Source of the DNA: Saprospiraceae bacterium
GTDB taxonomy: Bacteria > Bacteroidota > Bacteroidia > Bacteroidales > JAIPBB01
Assembly: GCA_021739805.1 (NCBI GenBank)
Contig: JAIPBB010000100.1
Span: 1-15,595 of the forward strand
DNA: 15,595 nucleotides
Reading direction: 5' to 3'
The position numbers were made by a program, and so were the translations under genes. Below are positions 1 to 6,648 of the stretch, in pieces (position 1 is the first letter of the stretch; every line of letters starts with the position of its first letter). The notes below the pieces were generated by a model that worked only from the letters and a program-made list of their open reading frames with translations, had not been told where the DNA came from and searched no databases.

Positions 1-59
1 GTTTCTTGTTCATCAAATAATCCTCTATTTCCTGTTGTTTTGTATGTTTTTGTGTTCAT
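1..59 (-). CDS. Transposase N-terminus, IS5-like (runs off left edge)
   Basis: The minus strand opens with ATG at 59 and reads MNTKTYKTTGNRGLFDEQE before leaving the window, so only about 19 residues are visible. The string GNRGLFDEQE near the N-terminus resembles the start of IS5-type (DDE) transposases common in Bacteroidota, where an R-[GS]-LFD motif precedes a segment on 'KLSKLGNPL'. That second segment would lie outside the window. A textbook Bacteroidota promoter sits just upstream (83-112), which supports a real gene start. The outer end of the element is not determinable here; it must fall between about 113 and 157, before the stop of the next gene. The family call rests on recognition of a short motif. 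Confidence 0.6.
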   Translation of the reverse strand, partial: MNTKTYKTTGNRGLFDEQE

Positions 60-86
60 AGCTTAATTGTTTAATTAAAACACAAA
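49..86. repeat. Inverted repeat around left transposase start
   Basis: On the plus strand TTTGTGTT (49-56) is complementary to AACACAAA (79-86). Directly inside, TTAATT (63-68) pairs with AATTAA (73-78) around a 4-nt loop. The two stems stack with the start codon (57-59) in the bulge between them. The 79-86 arm overlaps the -7 box and lies upstream of the predicted transcription start, so only transcripts entering from outside would carry both outer arms. Confidence 0.45.
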
Positions 87-112
87 TATACGTTTAATTG
101 TTGGAATAACAA
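83..112 (-). promoter_or_regulatory. Bacteroidota promoter for left-edge transposase
   Basis: Read on the minus strand, TTG (110-112) is followed after exactly 19 nt by TATATTTG (83-90). This matches the Bacteroidota sigma-ABfr consensus TTG/TAnnTTTG. The predicted start of transcription is near 76-78, giving a leader of roughly 18 nt before the ATG at 59. Confidence 0.65.
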
Positions 113-157
113 TGATTTAAATAATAGAAGTCCCCTATATAATGGAGAGACAATTAA

Positions 158-568
158 TTATTTAATAATACATTTCGCTTTATTCGATTTGCAATATTTC
201 CTACAACAATGATTTTTAGTTTTTTTGGAATCAGTAGATTTCAGAGGACAGTATTGTTTGACAATTTGTGCAGTGTTAAAAGGAATATCATCAACATATG
301 CTTCTTCTTCCAGAACGACTACAGCTAAGCGATACTCAATAAGTTTTTGTCTGGCAATTTCCTCAGTGTCAAAAGGAATATCATCAATATAATTTTCATC
401 TTCTAATATTATAAAACTCAGGTTTGAAATATTATTTGCAATTACCACACTATCACAATTTTTATTTGAACCTGTTGGTGGAATATAATCAGATTTATTC
501 GTGAAAGAAAAAGCGTTAGTTACTAAAAGTGTTAGTGCAATTATTAGTTTTAAGGTTCTTTTTTTCAT
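158..568 (-). CDS. Small secreted repeat protein with DDIPF motifs and Cys-rich tail
   Basis: This 136-residue protein has a clear signal peptide (KKR followed by a hydrophobic core to about residue 21), so it is probably exported. The mature part has two copies of a 22-residue unit at 53-74 and 84-105, each built as [LV]-E-[DE]-E-x-Y-[IV]-D-D-I-P-F-[DN]-T followed by a short helical tail. The units are 31 residues apart. The C-terminal 30 residues are basic and Cys-rich (C107, C121, C122, C126, C133). At DNA level 271-298 and 364-391 match at 26 of 28 positions, so the duplication is recent or constrained. The gene stands alone between the left IS and a repeat-filled spacer. I have a sense that DDIPF[DN]T repeats recur in small secreted Bacteroidota proteins, but I cannot name a family and assign no function. 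Confidence 0.75.
   Translation of the reverse strand: MKKRTLKLIIALTLLVTNAFSFTNKSDYIPPTGSNKNCDSVVIANNISNLSFIILEDENYIDDIPFDTEEIARQKLIEYRLAVVVLEEEAYVDDIPFNTAQIVKQYCPLKSTDSKKTKNHCCRKYCKSNKAKCIIK
254..412 (-). repeat. Two-copy 93-bp-period coding repeat (DDIPF units)
   Basis: Two copies of the DDIPF unit lie at 347-412 and 254-319 inside the small secreted protein. The period is 93 bp, which keeps the reading frame. The best-conserved core is 28 bp with 2 mismatches. Confidence 0.7.
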
Positions 569-781
569 TTCTAATGAATTATAATGATAATTGTTTTGCT
601 ACTAATATGCCAAAATACTTATCTTTCTCTTTAAGTGTATTTTATGATTATATTAAAATCTGAAATTATTCGTAATGTGTTCATTTTATGTATCCGTTTG
701 TTCGGTTTCGCACACAGTATTTAAGCGTTTAGAAATTTGACGGATTAAGATTAGGAATAGTTACAAAGCTTATCAATTATA
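569..781. other. Non-coding spacer, nothing recognised
   Basis: This is the upstream half of the 352-bp gap between the small secreted protein and rsmI. I see no convincing ORF, RNA gene or terminator. A near-match to the -7 box (TATTTTG on the minus strand, about 611-617) is one base short of TAnnTTTG, so it is at best a weak promoter for the secreted protein. Confidence 0.5.
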
Positions 782-893
782 ACCTGAAACTTGAAACTTG
801 AAACTCTTGCACTGAGCGTATTCGAAGTGTGAAACCTGAAACCCCTGCAATGAGAGTCGAAGTGTGAAACCCGCAACCCGAAACCCGAAACCA
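782..893. repeat. Mixed short tandem repeats, TGAAACT and TGCAnTGAG...TCGAAGTG units
   Basis: The stretch begins with three head-to-tail copies of TGAAACT (785-805). Two degenerate copies of a longer unit follow: TGCACTGAGCGTATTCGAAG (808-827) and TGCAATGAGAGTCGAAG (847-863), each followed by TGTGAAACC. It ends in a run of CCGAAAC-like heptamers (872-892). It is clearly more GC-rich than its surroundings and has no ORF. The CACTGAGCG...TCGAAGTG core resembles a dispersed intergenic motif seen in several bacterial groups. It lies just downstream of the rsmI stop. Confidence 0.75.
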
Positions 894-920
894 TTAACAT
901 AAAAGCCTTAGGTTAAATTT

Positions 921-1589
921 TTAGCTCCCATCAACAACAATCACAATTTCTCCTTTGACCGGTTTTGGGCTGAAATAAGCAATAAGTTCTTGAAGAGTGC
1001 CTCTTTGGGTTTCTTCAAATAATTTTGTTAGTTCGCGGGAAACACTTGCTTTCCTTTCAAGACCGAATATTTCTGAAAATTGAGTAAGTGTCTTTACTAA
1101 ACGATGCGGTGATTCATAAAAAATCATAGTGTATTTATTATCAACTAATTGTTGAAGTTTTGTTTGTCTTCCTTTTTTTTGTGGGAGAAATCCTTCAAAA
1201 ACAAATCTATCAGAAGGAAGACCTGAGTTGACCAAAGCCGGAATAAATGCGGTTGCTCCTGGCAAACATTCAACATCGATATTTTCATTCACACATTCTC
1301 TGACTAATAAAAATCCAGGATCAGAAATCCCAGGTGTTCCGGCATCAGTTATTAAGGCAATTGATAATCCTGATTTGAGTTTGTCAACAATTGATACTAA
1401 GGCTTTGTGCTCATTATGCTGATGGTGAGAATGCATTTTAGTTTCAATTTCAAAATGCTTTAAAAGCTTCCCACTATTGCGAGTATCTTCTGCCAATATC
1501 AAATCAACTTCCTTTAAAATTCTGATAGCACGAAGAGTTATATCTTCAAGATTGCCAATTGGAGTGGGTACTAAATATAGTTTTGACAT
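921..1589 (-). CDS. rsmI: 16S rRNA (cytidine(1402)-2'-O)-methyltransferase RsmI
   Basis: RsmI methylates the ribose 2'-OH of C1402 in the 16S rRNA decoding centre using S-adenosylmethionine. The 222-residue sequence carries the whole signature of this tetrapyrrole-methylase-fold family: VPTPIGNL (7-14), AEDTR (33-37), the SAM-loop DAGTPGISDPG (82-92), LPGA (109-112), FEGFLPQK (131-138), YESPHR (158-163), SRELTKLFEE (184-193) and the terminal strand KGEIVIVV (212-219). It is shorter than the 286-residue E. coli protein because it ends after the catalytic fold, which is usual in Bacteroidota. The ATG at 1589 places the first motif at the expected distance. A TATATTTG -7 box lies about 54 bp upstream. 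The neighbours are unrelated in function, and the gene is probably transcribed alone. Confidence 0.97.
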   Translation of the reverse strand: MSKLYLVPTPIGNLEDITLRAIRILKEVDLILAEDTRNSGKLLKHFEIETKMHSHHQHNEHKALVSIVDKLKSGLSIALITDAGTPGISDPGFLLVRECVNENIDVECLPGATAFIPALVNSGLPSDRFVFEGFLPQKKGRQTKLQQLVDNKYTMIFYESPHRLVKTLTQFSEIFGLERKASVSRELTKLFEETQRGTLQELIAYFSPKPVKGEIVIVVDGS

Positions 1590-1642
1590 GATAAGTGTTT
1601 TAGGTGTTTTGGCATCTTTTACATATATTTCTTAAGCAACAT

Positions 1643-1650
1643 CAAATATA
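1643..1650 (-). promoter_or_regulatory. -7 promoter box for rsmI
   Basis: TATATTTG on the minus strand fits TAnnTTTG and would start an RNA about 47 nt before the rsmI ATG. No TTG lies at the preferred 17-23 nt upstream distance, so only the -7 half is supported. Confidence 0.4.
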
Positions 1651-1666
1651 AACCTAAAAAAACCAA

Positions 1667-1694
1667 ATTTCTAAATACTAATTTCTAAATACTA
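1667..1694. repeat. Perfect 14-bp tandem duplication
   Basis: Two identical adjacent copies of ATTTCTAAATACTA lie in the spacer between rsmI and the peptidase gene. Short AATTTCTAAATACTAA-like strings look typical of intergenic repeats in such genomes. No function is assigned. Confidence 0.8.
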
Positions 1695-1751
1695 AACAAA
1701 TTCGAAATAACAATTTTTCAATATTTCAAACAATTTTCAATTTCCAAGCTA

Positions 1752-3032
1752 TCAAAATGTTTCAATAAAATCAAGCAGCAATTTAAACAAATCTTCATAC
1801 TCTGTCAACGGGAGAATTTCAGCTTTATCATTTATTGTATGATATTCAGTGTTTTCATTTCCAAAGGTATATATAAAAAAAGCCGGAACACCTTTACTAT
1901 AAAGTGGATAGTGGTCGCTATTTGCAGATTCACCTCTTACTTTTACTCGTGCAAGATAATTTTTTTCATCATTTAACTTACTTAAAACTTTCAATTGTTT
2001 TGGCAAAACTTCAGCATTTACAACCACTATACCCTTGCTTCCTGTTCCAACCATATCAAGATTAAGAATAAATTTAATCTTTTCGATTGGCACTAAAGGA
2101 TTTTCAGCAAAATAGCTTGAACCTAATAATCCTGCTTCTTCTCCGCTATATGCTATAAATACAATTGAAAAATCAGGTTGGTTTTCAGCTTTTGAATAAT
2201 GTCTCGCTAAATCAATTATCATAGCTGTTCCGCTGGCATTATCACTTGCTCCCGGGAAATATGCTCTTGTTCCCATTCTTCCTAAGTGGTCATAATGTGC
2301 CGAAAAAATTAGAAAACTATCAGGATTTACTTTCCCTTTTACAAATCCAATAACATTTTGTGTTTTGTAATTTTTATGAAATTCGTTTGAAATATCTAAA
2401 GTGATTTTCTTTGATTTAGGAGAAATACAATTTCTATAGCAATCAAGATATGTGTGATTTCGGACTAAAAACCCATCAGCGACAGTCCAAACCATATTGC
2501 TATCATAAATTGTTATTATTCCTTTTGCCTTAACAAGATTAGAATATTTTAAAGATGAAAAAAAATCAAGCTGTTGTTTGTCAGTTATTCCTGATTTATC
2601 AACAACCACAAAAGCGTTTGAATAGTCTTTTTTAATGAACTTTTTGAATTTTCTCTTTTTCTTCATTACAGTTCTATCGAGCCAATATAATGGATAAGTT
2701 CCTTTGATTTTATTTGAACCACATCCTATAAAATAATCAACACCAGGCTGCAACTCTTTATCATCAATTTTCACATGATTCTCATACGGAAAAGTATTGA
2801 TACTCATAAAATAACTTTGCTTGTAAGAATCTTTAAAGTATTTCAGTTTATGATTTTTGAATTCATTTGCAATGAAATCAGCCGCTATACTGTCGCCCTT
2901 ATTTACATATCCACGACCATGCATCGAAGGTGAACATAAAGTATCGATAATACTTCTGGCATATTGAATATCCTGAGATTGTCCAAAAAATGAAATCAAG
3001 AGTATTGAAAATATAAATATTAATTTCTTCAT
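1752..3032 (-). CDS. Secreted M28 family zinc aminopeptidase
   Basis: This 426-residue protein begins with a signal peptide (MKK, hydrophobic 4-16, likely cut after GQSQ at 17-20), so it acts outside the cytoplasm. The N-terminal half (to about 220) is family-specific. The C-terminal half is the M28 dinuclear zinc peptidase fold with all metal ligands visible: H246 in AHYDHLG, bridging D264 in GASDNASG, the catalytic pair E298-E299 in SGEEAGLLGS, D326 in NLDMVG and H398 in EYHT. A substrate-side motif SDHYPLYSKGVPAFF spans 372-386. The family removes N-terminal amino acids from peptides; the exact preference cannot be read from sequence. The active site is intact and nothing suggests a pseudogene. 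The gene is preceded by a 114-bp spacer with a GC-rich inverted repeat. Confidence 0.92.
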   Translation of the reverse strand: MKKLIFIFSILLISFFGQSQDIQYARSIIDTLCSPSMHGRGYVNKGDSIAADFIANEFKNHKLKYFKDSYKQSYFMSINTFPYENHVKIDDKELQPGVDYFIGCGSNKIKGTYPLYWLDRTVMKKKRKFKKFIKKDYSNAFVVVDKSGITDKQQLDFFSSLKYSNLVKAKGIITIYDSNMVWTVADGFLVRNHTYLDCYRNCISPKSKKITLDISNEFHKNYKTQNVIGFVKGKVNPDSFLIFSAHYDHLGRMGTRAYFPGASDNASGTAMIIDLARHYSKAENQPDFSIVFIAYSGEEAGLLGSSYFAENPLVPIEKIKFILNLDMVGTGSKGIVVVNAEVLPKQLKVLSKLNDEKNYLARVKVRGESANSDHYPLYSKGVPAFFIYTFGNENTEYHTINDKAEILPLTEYEDLFKLLLDFIETF

Positions 3033-3086
3033 ATTAAATTTGTAATATAAGTTCTGGCTGGAATTAAATTATTATTTTCTCCTAAC

Positions 3087-3137
3087 ATCCGCAAACTGAC
3101 ATACAACAAACTGATAGTCACCCCGTGACTTGCGGAT
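3087..3137. repeat. Nested inverted repeat, possible REP-like element or terminator
   Basis: Outer arms ATCCGCAA (3087-3094) and TTGCGGAT (3130-3137) are perfect complements. Inside, AGTCAC (3116-3121) and GTGACT (3125-3130) form a 6-bp stem with a CCC loop; the two structures share base 3130, so they are partly exclusive. It is more GC-rich than its surroundings. It follows the stop of the acidic-protein gene by 10 bp and could end that transcript, but there is no U-run, so a REP-like mobile repeat is equally possible. Confidence 0.5.
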
Positions 3138-3146
3138 TTGTGGTTT

Positions 3147-4055
3147 TTAATTAAACTTCCTTTCAATCATGCCTTTTAGTTGTTTGTAAGATTGGATTGA
3201 TTCATCCCATTTGTACTTAGTTTCTAAATCCTTTAAACATACCAAAGCATCATCCAAATTCTCAAAAGTGTTTAATTTATTAATAGCATTGTTATAATTG
3301 TCTAAAACACCATCGAATAATTCGTTCATAAACAGAAACTTTTCGTTTATTCCTATGGCATTTTTCAAATCATTAATATGTTGTTTTTGCATTTTTCCAC
3401 TTATGCTATTATCGTCTTTTGAATCTGAAAATTTATCATATAATGATTGTTGAGTGTTCTTGAATTTGTCGGCAATAGTTCCAATCGCTACATTGGAAAA
3501 TAAATCCCCGGTCTTAGGGGGTGGAAGCTTTTCTTCTTTCTTTATTTGTTCTTCTTTATCCTGAGGGCTATCTGTATCATCAATTGGTTTTTCATTAGTT
3601 TCCTGAAATACTTTTTCTTGTTCAACAACAGTTTCTTCAACTATTTTTTCTTGTTCAACAACAATTTCTTCAATAATTGTCTCTGGTTTAACAGCATCTT
3701 TTTCAATATCATTATCACCATCTTGACTACCTGAAGGTGTTTCAATTACAGGAATATCTTTCTCATCAATTTCAACTAGTGACTCTTTTTCAATTGTTTC
3801 TTCATCTATAACTTCTTTAATTGCTTCAAATTGAATTGTACTTTTATCTTCAGTTATGTTTTCTTCCGGTTTAATATCAATCACTTCCAAACTGTCCAAT
3901 TCACCAACAACCTCATATAATTCTCTGATTTTGCTCTTTAAAATATCAACATCGATTTTATGAATATTCTCTTCACCTTTTTTTAAAGCTTCATTTTTGC
4001 TGCTGATTTGTTGGAGTAATTCTGAAATTTTATTAAAAATAATACTTTTAGTCAT
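3147..4055 (-). CDS. Acidic Bacteroidota-specific protein of unknown function
   Basis: The 302-residue product has no signal peptide or membrane segment, so it is likely cytoplasmic. It has three parts. A predicted helical N-terminus spans 1-60. A low-complexity acidic linker (about 61-180, rich in E, D, I and V) contains an 11-residue tandem repeat: EEIVVEQEKIV (129-139) and EETVVEQEKVF (140-150). A conserved-looking C-terminal region (184-302) includes DLFSNVAIGTIADKF, DLKNAIGINEKFLFMNELFDG (229-249), then KYKWDES and IERKF at the end. I recognise that last region as recurring in hypothetical proteins of Bacteroidales, but it has no assigned role that I know. The 33-bp DNA repeat lies near 3605-3670. 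It is transcribed divergently from tdk. Confidence 0.8.
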   Translation of the reverse strand: MTKSIIFNKISELLQQISSKNEALKKGEENIHKIDVDILKSKIRELYEVVGELDSLEVIDIKPEENITEDKSTIQFEAIKEVIDEETIEKESLVEIDEKDIPVIETPSGSQDGDNDIEKDAVKPETIIEEIVVEQEKIVEETVVEQEKVFQETNEKPIDDTDSPQDKEEQIKKEEKLPPPKTGDLFSNVAIGTIADKFKNTQQSLYDKFSDSKDDNSISGKMQKQHINDLKNAIGINEKFLFMNELFDGVLDNYNNAINKLNTFENLDDALVCLKDLETKYKWDESIQSYKQLKGMIERKFN

Positions 4056-4110
4056 TTTTTTTCTAATATTAATTTATACTTTCGCTTTTAAACCCATATA
4101 ATTGATACTG

Positions 4111-4118
4111 CAAAATTA
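4111..4118 (-). promoter_or_regulatory. -7 promoter box for acidic-protein gene
   Basis: The minus strand reads TAATTTTG, matching TAnnTTTG, about 56 bp before the ATG at 4055. No TTG occurs at the expected upstream spacing, so this is a half-match. Confidence 0.3.
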
Positions 4119-4243
4119 TTAAAACTTAAATTGAAAATAGTTAAATTGAAATTTATACTATTTTCGTATAAATTTTTAGGTCTTCAAATTTTAAATTGTG
4201 AAATCGAGGATAAAGATAAAAAGATTAGTCATACCAGGAAAAA

Positions 4244-4831
4244 ATGTTTTTAGAAAGTAAAGTAAATAGTTCGGAAAGAAGAGGATGGATTGAGGTCATT
4301 TGTGGCTCAATGTTTTCTGGCAAGACTGAAGAATTAATCCGAAGATTAAAAAGAGCTAAGATTGCTCAACAACGAACAGAAATCTTCAAACCTGAGATTG
4401 ATACACGTTATGATGTGGAAAATGTTGTTTCGCATGACGAAAATGTAATTCATTCCACTCCTGTTCAAACATCATCACAAATTCTTTTATTAGCTAATGA
4501 TGTTGAAGTAATTGGTATTGACGAAGCTCAATTCTTCGACAATGAACTCCCTAATGTTTGCAACGAGCTAGCCAACAAAGGGATGAGAGTGATTGTTGCC
4601 GGTCTTGATATGGATTTCCAGGGAAAACCTTTTGGGCCCATACCTGCATTATTAGCCGCCGCAGAACATGTTACTAAAGTTCATGCTATTTGTATGCAAT
4701 GCGGTCATCTGGCTCAATATTCTCATAGAAAAACTACAGATGAAAAACTTGTTATGCTTGGAGAAACTGAAAGCTATGAACCACTTTGCAGAAGATGTTA
4801 TAATAAAATAGGAGAAGGAGAAGGCAAGTAA
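4244..4831 (+). CDS. tdk: Thymidine kinase (type II)
   Basis: This enzyme phosphorylates thymidine with ATP to dTMP in the pyrimidine salvage pathway. The 195-residue sequence is full-length for the bacterial type II family. It shows the P-loop GSMFSGKT (21-28), the Walker B-like GIDEAQFF (91-98) with the catalytic Glu in DEAQ, the lasso region near [11 protein letters not shown] (127-137), and a structural zinc site of four cysteines, C150 and C153 (CMQC) with C182 and C185 (CRRC). The ATG at 4244 follows AGGAAAAA, a weak ribosome site. The N-terminal 14 residues before WIEVICGSM are a short variable extension, as is common. The gene diverges from the acidic-protein gene and converges on pdxJ. 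I see no hairpin terminator in the 130-bp gap to pdxJ. Confidence 0.97.
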   Translation: MFLESKVNSSERRGWIEVICGSMFSGKTEELIRRLKRAKIAQQRTEIFKPEIDTRYDVENVVSHDENVIHSTPVQTSSQILLLANDVEVIGIDEAQFFDNELPNVCNELANKGMRVIVAGLDMDFQGKPFGPIPALLAAAEHVTKVHAICMQCGHLAQYSHRKTTDEKLVMLGETESYEPLCRRCYNKIGEGEGK

Positions 4832-4961
4832 GCAGTTGGTAAATAGAAATCAGAAATAATTTCAAATGTGAATGGTTTATTAAGTCAAAATAAATAAGAA
4901 ACAATAATACCCACTAAAAAAATAAATCTAATATCTACGGTTCAAAATAATCTCCCTATAA

Positions 4962-5675
4962 CTATTTCAATTGTCGTAAATACATCTGAACCACATTTTC
5001 TAATCCAAAATAAAGTGCATCGGAAATTAAAGCATGCCCAATTGAAACTTCCAATAATCCGGGGATGTTTTGAGCAAAATATTTTAGATTTTCAAGATTC
5101 AAGTCGTGACCAGCATTTAAACCTAATCCAACTTCGTTTGCAGCTTTGGCAGCTTCGATAAAAGGAGCAATTGCTTTTTCAGGATTTTTAGGATAATCAG
5201 TTGCGTAGCTTTCGGTATAAAGTTCAACCCTGTCGGTTCCGGTTTTAACAGCATGCCTAATCATTTCAGGATTTGCATCAATAAAAATTGATGTTCTGAT
5301 ACTGTGATTGTGAAATTCTGAAATTACTTCCTTCAAAAAAGATTCATTTTTTATTGTATCCCAACCGGCATTTGAAGTAATTGCATCAGGAGCATCTGGC
5401 ACAAGAGTAACCTGGGCAGGTTTTGCTGCAAGAACCAAATCAATGAAACTCTTAATAGGATTTCCCTCAATATTAAATTCTGTTTTTAAAATAGGTTTAA
5501 GGACATAAACATCTTTATATGTAATATGCCTTTCGTCAGGACGAGGATGCACGGTGATTCCTTGTGCTCCGAATTCTTCTAAATTTATGGCTGCTTTAAT
5601 CACATCCGGTAAATTCCCACCTCTTGCATTGCGTAGTGTTGCAATTTTATTTATGTTTACACTTAATTTTGTCAT
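4962..5675 (-). CDS. pdxJ: Pyridoxine 5'-phosphate synthase PdxJ
   Basis: PdxJ condenses 1-deoxy-D-xylulose 5-phosphate with 3-amino-2-oxopropyl phosphate to make pyridoxine 5'-phosphate, the last ring-forming step of the DXP-dependent vitamin B6 pathway. The 237-residue protein is a normal-length TIM barrel. It has [16 protein letters not shown] (5-20), the phosphate and catalytic loop [10 protein letters not shown] (41-50, H43, R45 and H50 matching E. coli H45, R47 and H50), NIEG (68-71, catalytic Glu70), ELYTESYA (151-158), NAGHDLN (187-193, H190) and SIGHALI (211-217). I chose ATG 5675: the frame can be extended to a TTG at 5696, but the family begins MTKLSVN. A TAATTTTG box (5694-5701, minus) could be the -7 element with a very short leader. 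Confidence 0.97.
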   Translation of the reverse strand: MTKLSVNINKIATLRNARGGNLPDVIKAAINLEEFGAQGITVHPRPDERHITYKDVYVLKPILKTEFNIEGNPIKSFIDLVLAAKPAQVTLVPDAPDAITSNAGWDTIKNESFLKEVISEFHNHSIRTSIFIDANPEMIRHAVKTGTDRVELYTESYATDYPKNPEKAIAPFIEAAKAANEVGLGLNAGHDLNLENLKYFAQNIPGLLEVSIGHALISDALYFGLENVVQMYLRQLK

Positions 5676-5735
5676 GGTTTTTAATTTATTTAGCAAAATT
5701 AAGAAAAAGCATGGAAGTATTTATAAGCAATTGAA

Positions 5736-5766
5736 AAGTCCGAAGACGGAAGTCCGAAGTCAGAAG
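5736..5766. repeat. Short tandem repeat of GAAGTCC-like units
   Basis: The spacer reads AAGTCCGAAGACGGAAGTCC then GAAGTCAGAAG. It is a run of three to four degenerate 7- to 8-bp units on the theme CGAAGTC or GGAAGTC. It lies in the same divergent spacer as the first 9-bp array and is not coding. Confidence 0.55.
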
Positions 5767-5794
5767 ATAGACAGACTTGGTAAATTAATTAATA

Positions 5795-5834
5795 ACTCTA
5801 AGTACTCTAGGCACTTTAGACACTCTAGGCACTT
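5795..5834 (-). repeat. 9-bp tandem array, copy 1
   Basis: Read on the minus strand from 5830, there are four full units: GCCTAGAGT, GTCTAAAGT, GCCTAGAGT, ACTTAGAGT, with a partial unit before them. The consensus is RYYTARAGT. It lies in the 233-bp divergent spacer between pdxJ and the CBS gene. The same family occurs at 6583-6609 and 15148-15210. Confidence 0.85.
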
Positions 5835-5908
5835 CAATATTTATAGTAAAAAGTAAAATAAAAAAATAAAAATCATAAAAGTATAACCAGAATTTTATCA
5901 ATAAACGA

Positions 5909-6571
5909 ATGATTGCAAAAAACATAATAACAAACAATATCATACCATTAAAAACATCTGACACCGGTGTTTTTGCTTTAAGTATGATGGATGATTTTAA
6001 AGTTTCTCATCTTCCGATAGTAAACAATATTGACTTTTTAGGTTTGATTTCAGATAGCGATATTTACTCGACAAATAATTTTGAAGAACCATTAGGAAAC
6101 CATAAACTTTCATTAACCAGACCTTTTGTTACCGAATATCAGCACTTTTATGAAGTTGTGAAAATTGTTTCTGACCTCAAACTTACATTGATTCCTGTTT
6201 TGGATGACAACAATAAATATCTGGGAGTTATCACTCTTGAAGACTTAACTCAGAATTTCTCAAAAATTGCATCACTTCAACATCCGGGTGGAATAATTGT
6301 ACTTGAAATAAACAACCAGGATTATAGTTTATCGCAAATTGCTCAAATTGTTGAATCAAATGATGCGAAAATCCTAAGTTTATATGTTTCTTCGCAACCC
6401 GACTCAACAAAAATGGAAGTAACAATTAAAATTAACAAAATGGATATTGGGCCTGTTCTTCAAACTTTTAACAGGTATAACTATATTGTCCTTGAAACTT
6501 ATTCGGAAGAAACAGACATTGAAAGCTTAAAGGAAAGATTTGATTCCTTTATGAAATATTTGAGTATATAG
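5909..6571 (+). CDS. CBS-pair protein with ACT-like C-terminal domain
   Basis: The 220-residue protein has two CBS repeats forming a Bateman module. The first (about 2-57) includes SHLPIVNNIDFLGLISDSDI and the second (about 70-119) includes LIPVLDDNNKYLGVITLEDL. Such modules bind adenosine nucleotides such as AMP, ATP or S-adenosylmethionine. Residues 127-200 (GGIIVLEINNQDYSLSQIAQIV onward) look like an ACT domain, a small-ligand sensor with strand-helix-strand pattern, followed by a short helical tail. No catalytic domain or membrane segment is present, so it is probably a soluble regulator. From memory, a CBS protein commonly sits next to nadK and pdxJ in Bacteroidota; here an Omp85 gene intervenes before nadK. 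A nucleotide-sensing role linked to NADP supply is inference only. Confidence 0.85.
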   Translation: MIAKNIITNNIIPLKTSDTGVFALSMMDDFKVSHLPIVNNIDFLGLISDSDIYSTNNFEEPLGNHKLSLTRPFVTEYQHFYEVVKIVSDLKLTLIPVLDDNNKYLGVITLEDLTQNFSKIASLQHPGGIIVLEINNQDYSLSQIAQIVESNDAKILSLYVSSQPDSTKMEVTIKINKMDIGPVLQTFNRYNYIVLETYSEETDIESLKERFDSFMKYLSI

Positions 6572-6582
6572 AGATAATGAGT

Positions 6583-6609
6583 GCCTAAAGTGTCTAAAGT
6601 ACTTAGAGT
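6583..6609 (+). repeat. 9-bp tandem array, copy 2
   Basis: Three exact 9-bp units: GCCTAAAGT, GTCTAAAGT, ACTTAGAGT. They begin 11 bp after the CBS stop codon and end 39 bp before the Omp85 ATG. The first two and the last unit correspond in order to those of copies 1 and 3. Confidence 0.85.
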
Positions 6610-6648
6610 TTGGAGTTAAAAAAAATAAAAAAGGCTAAATCTGGTGAA

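Noticed and set aside
3546..3734. 62-codon plus-strand ORF rich in Phe and Asn
   Set aside because: It is antisense to the Glu/Val/Ile-rich repeat of the acidic protein; Glu and Val codons read backwards give Phe and Asn. No start context or independent signal.
5676..5696. Upstream TTG start for pdxJ
   Set aside because: The family begins at MTKLSVN; the extra seven residues have no support and the TTG overlaps the putative -7 box.
5554..5856. 100-codon plus-strand ORF across the pdxJ start and the repeats
   Set aside because: It overlaps the well-supported 5' end of pdxJ, and its tail (SRHFRHSRHF) is only the translated 9-bp array.
6610..6648. Upstream TTG start for the Omp85 protein
   Set aside because: It would put a charged 13-residue stretch before the signal peptide and begins right at the end of the 9-bp array; the ATG at 6649 gives a normal signal peptide.
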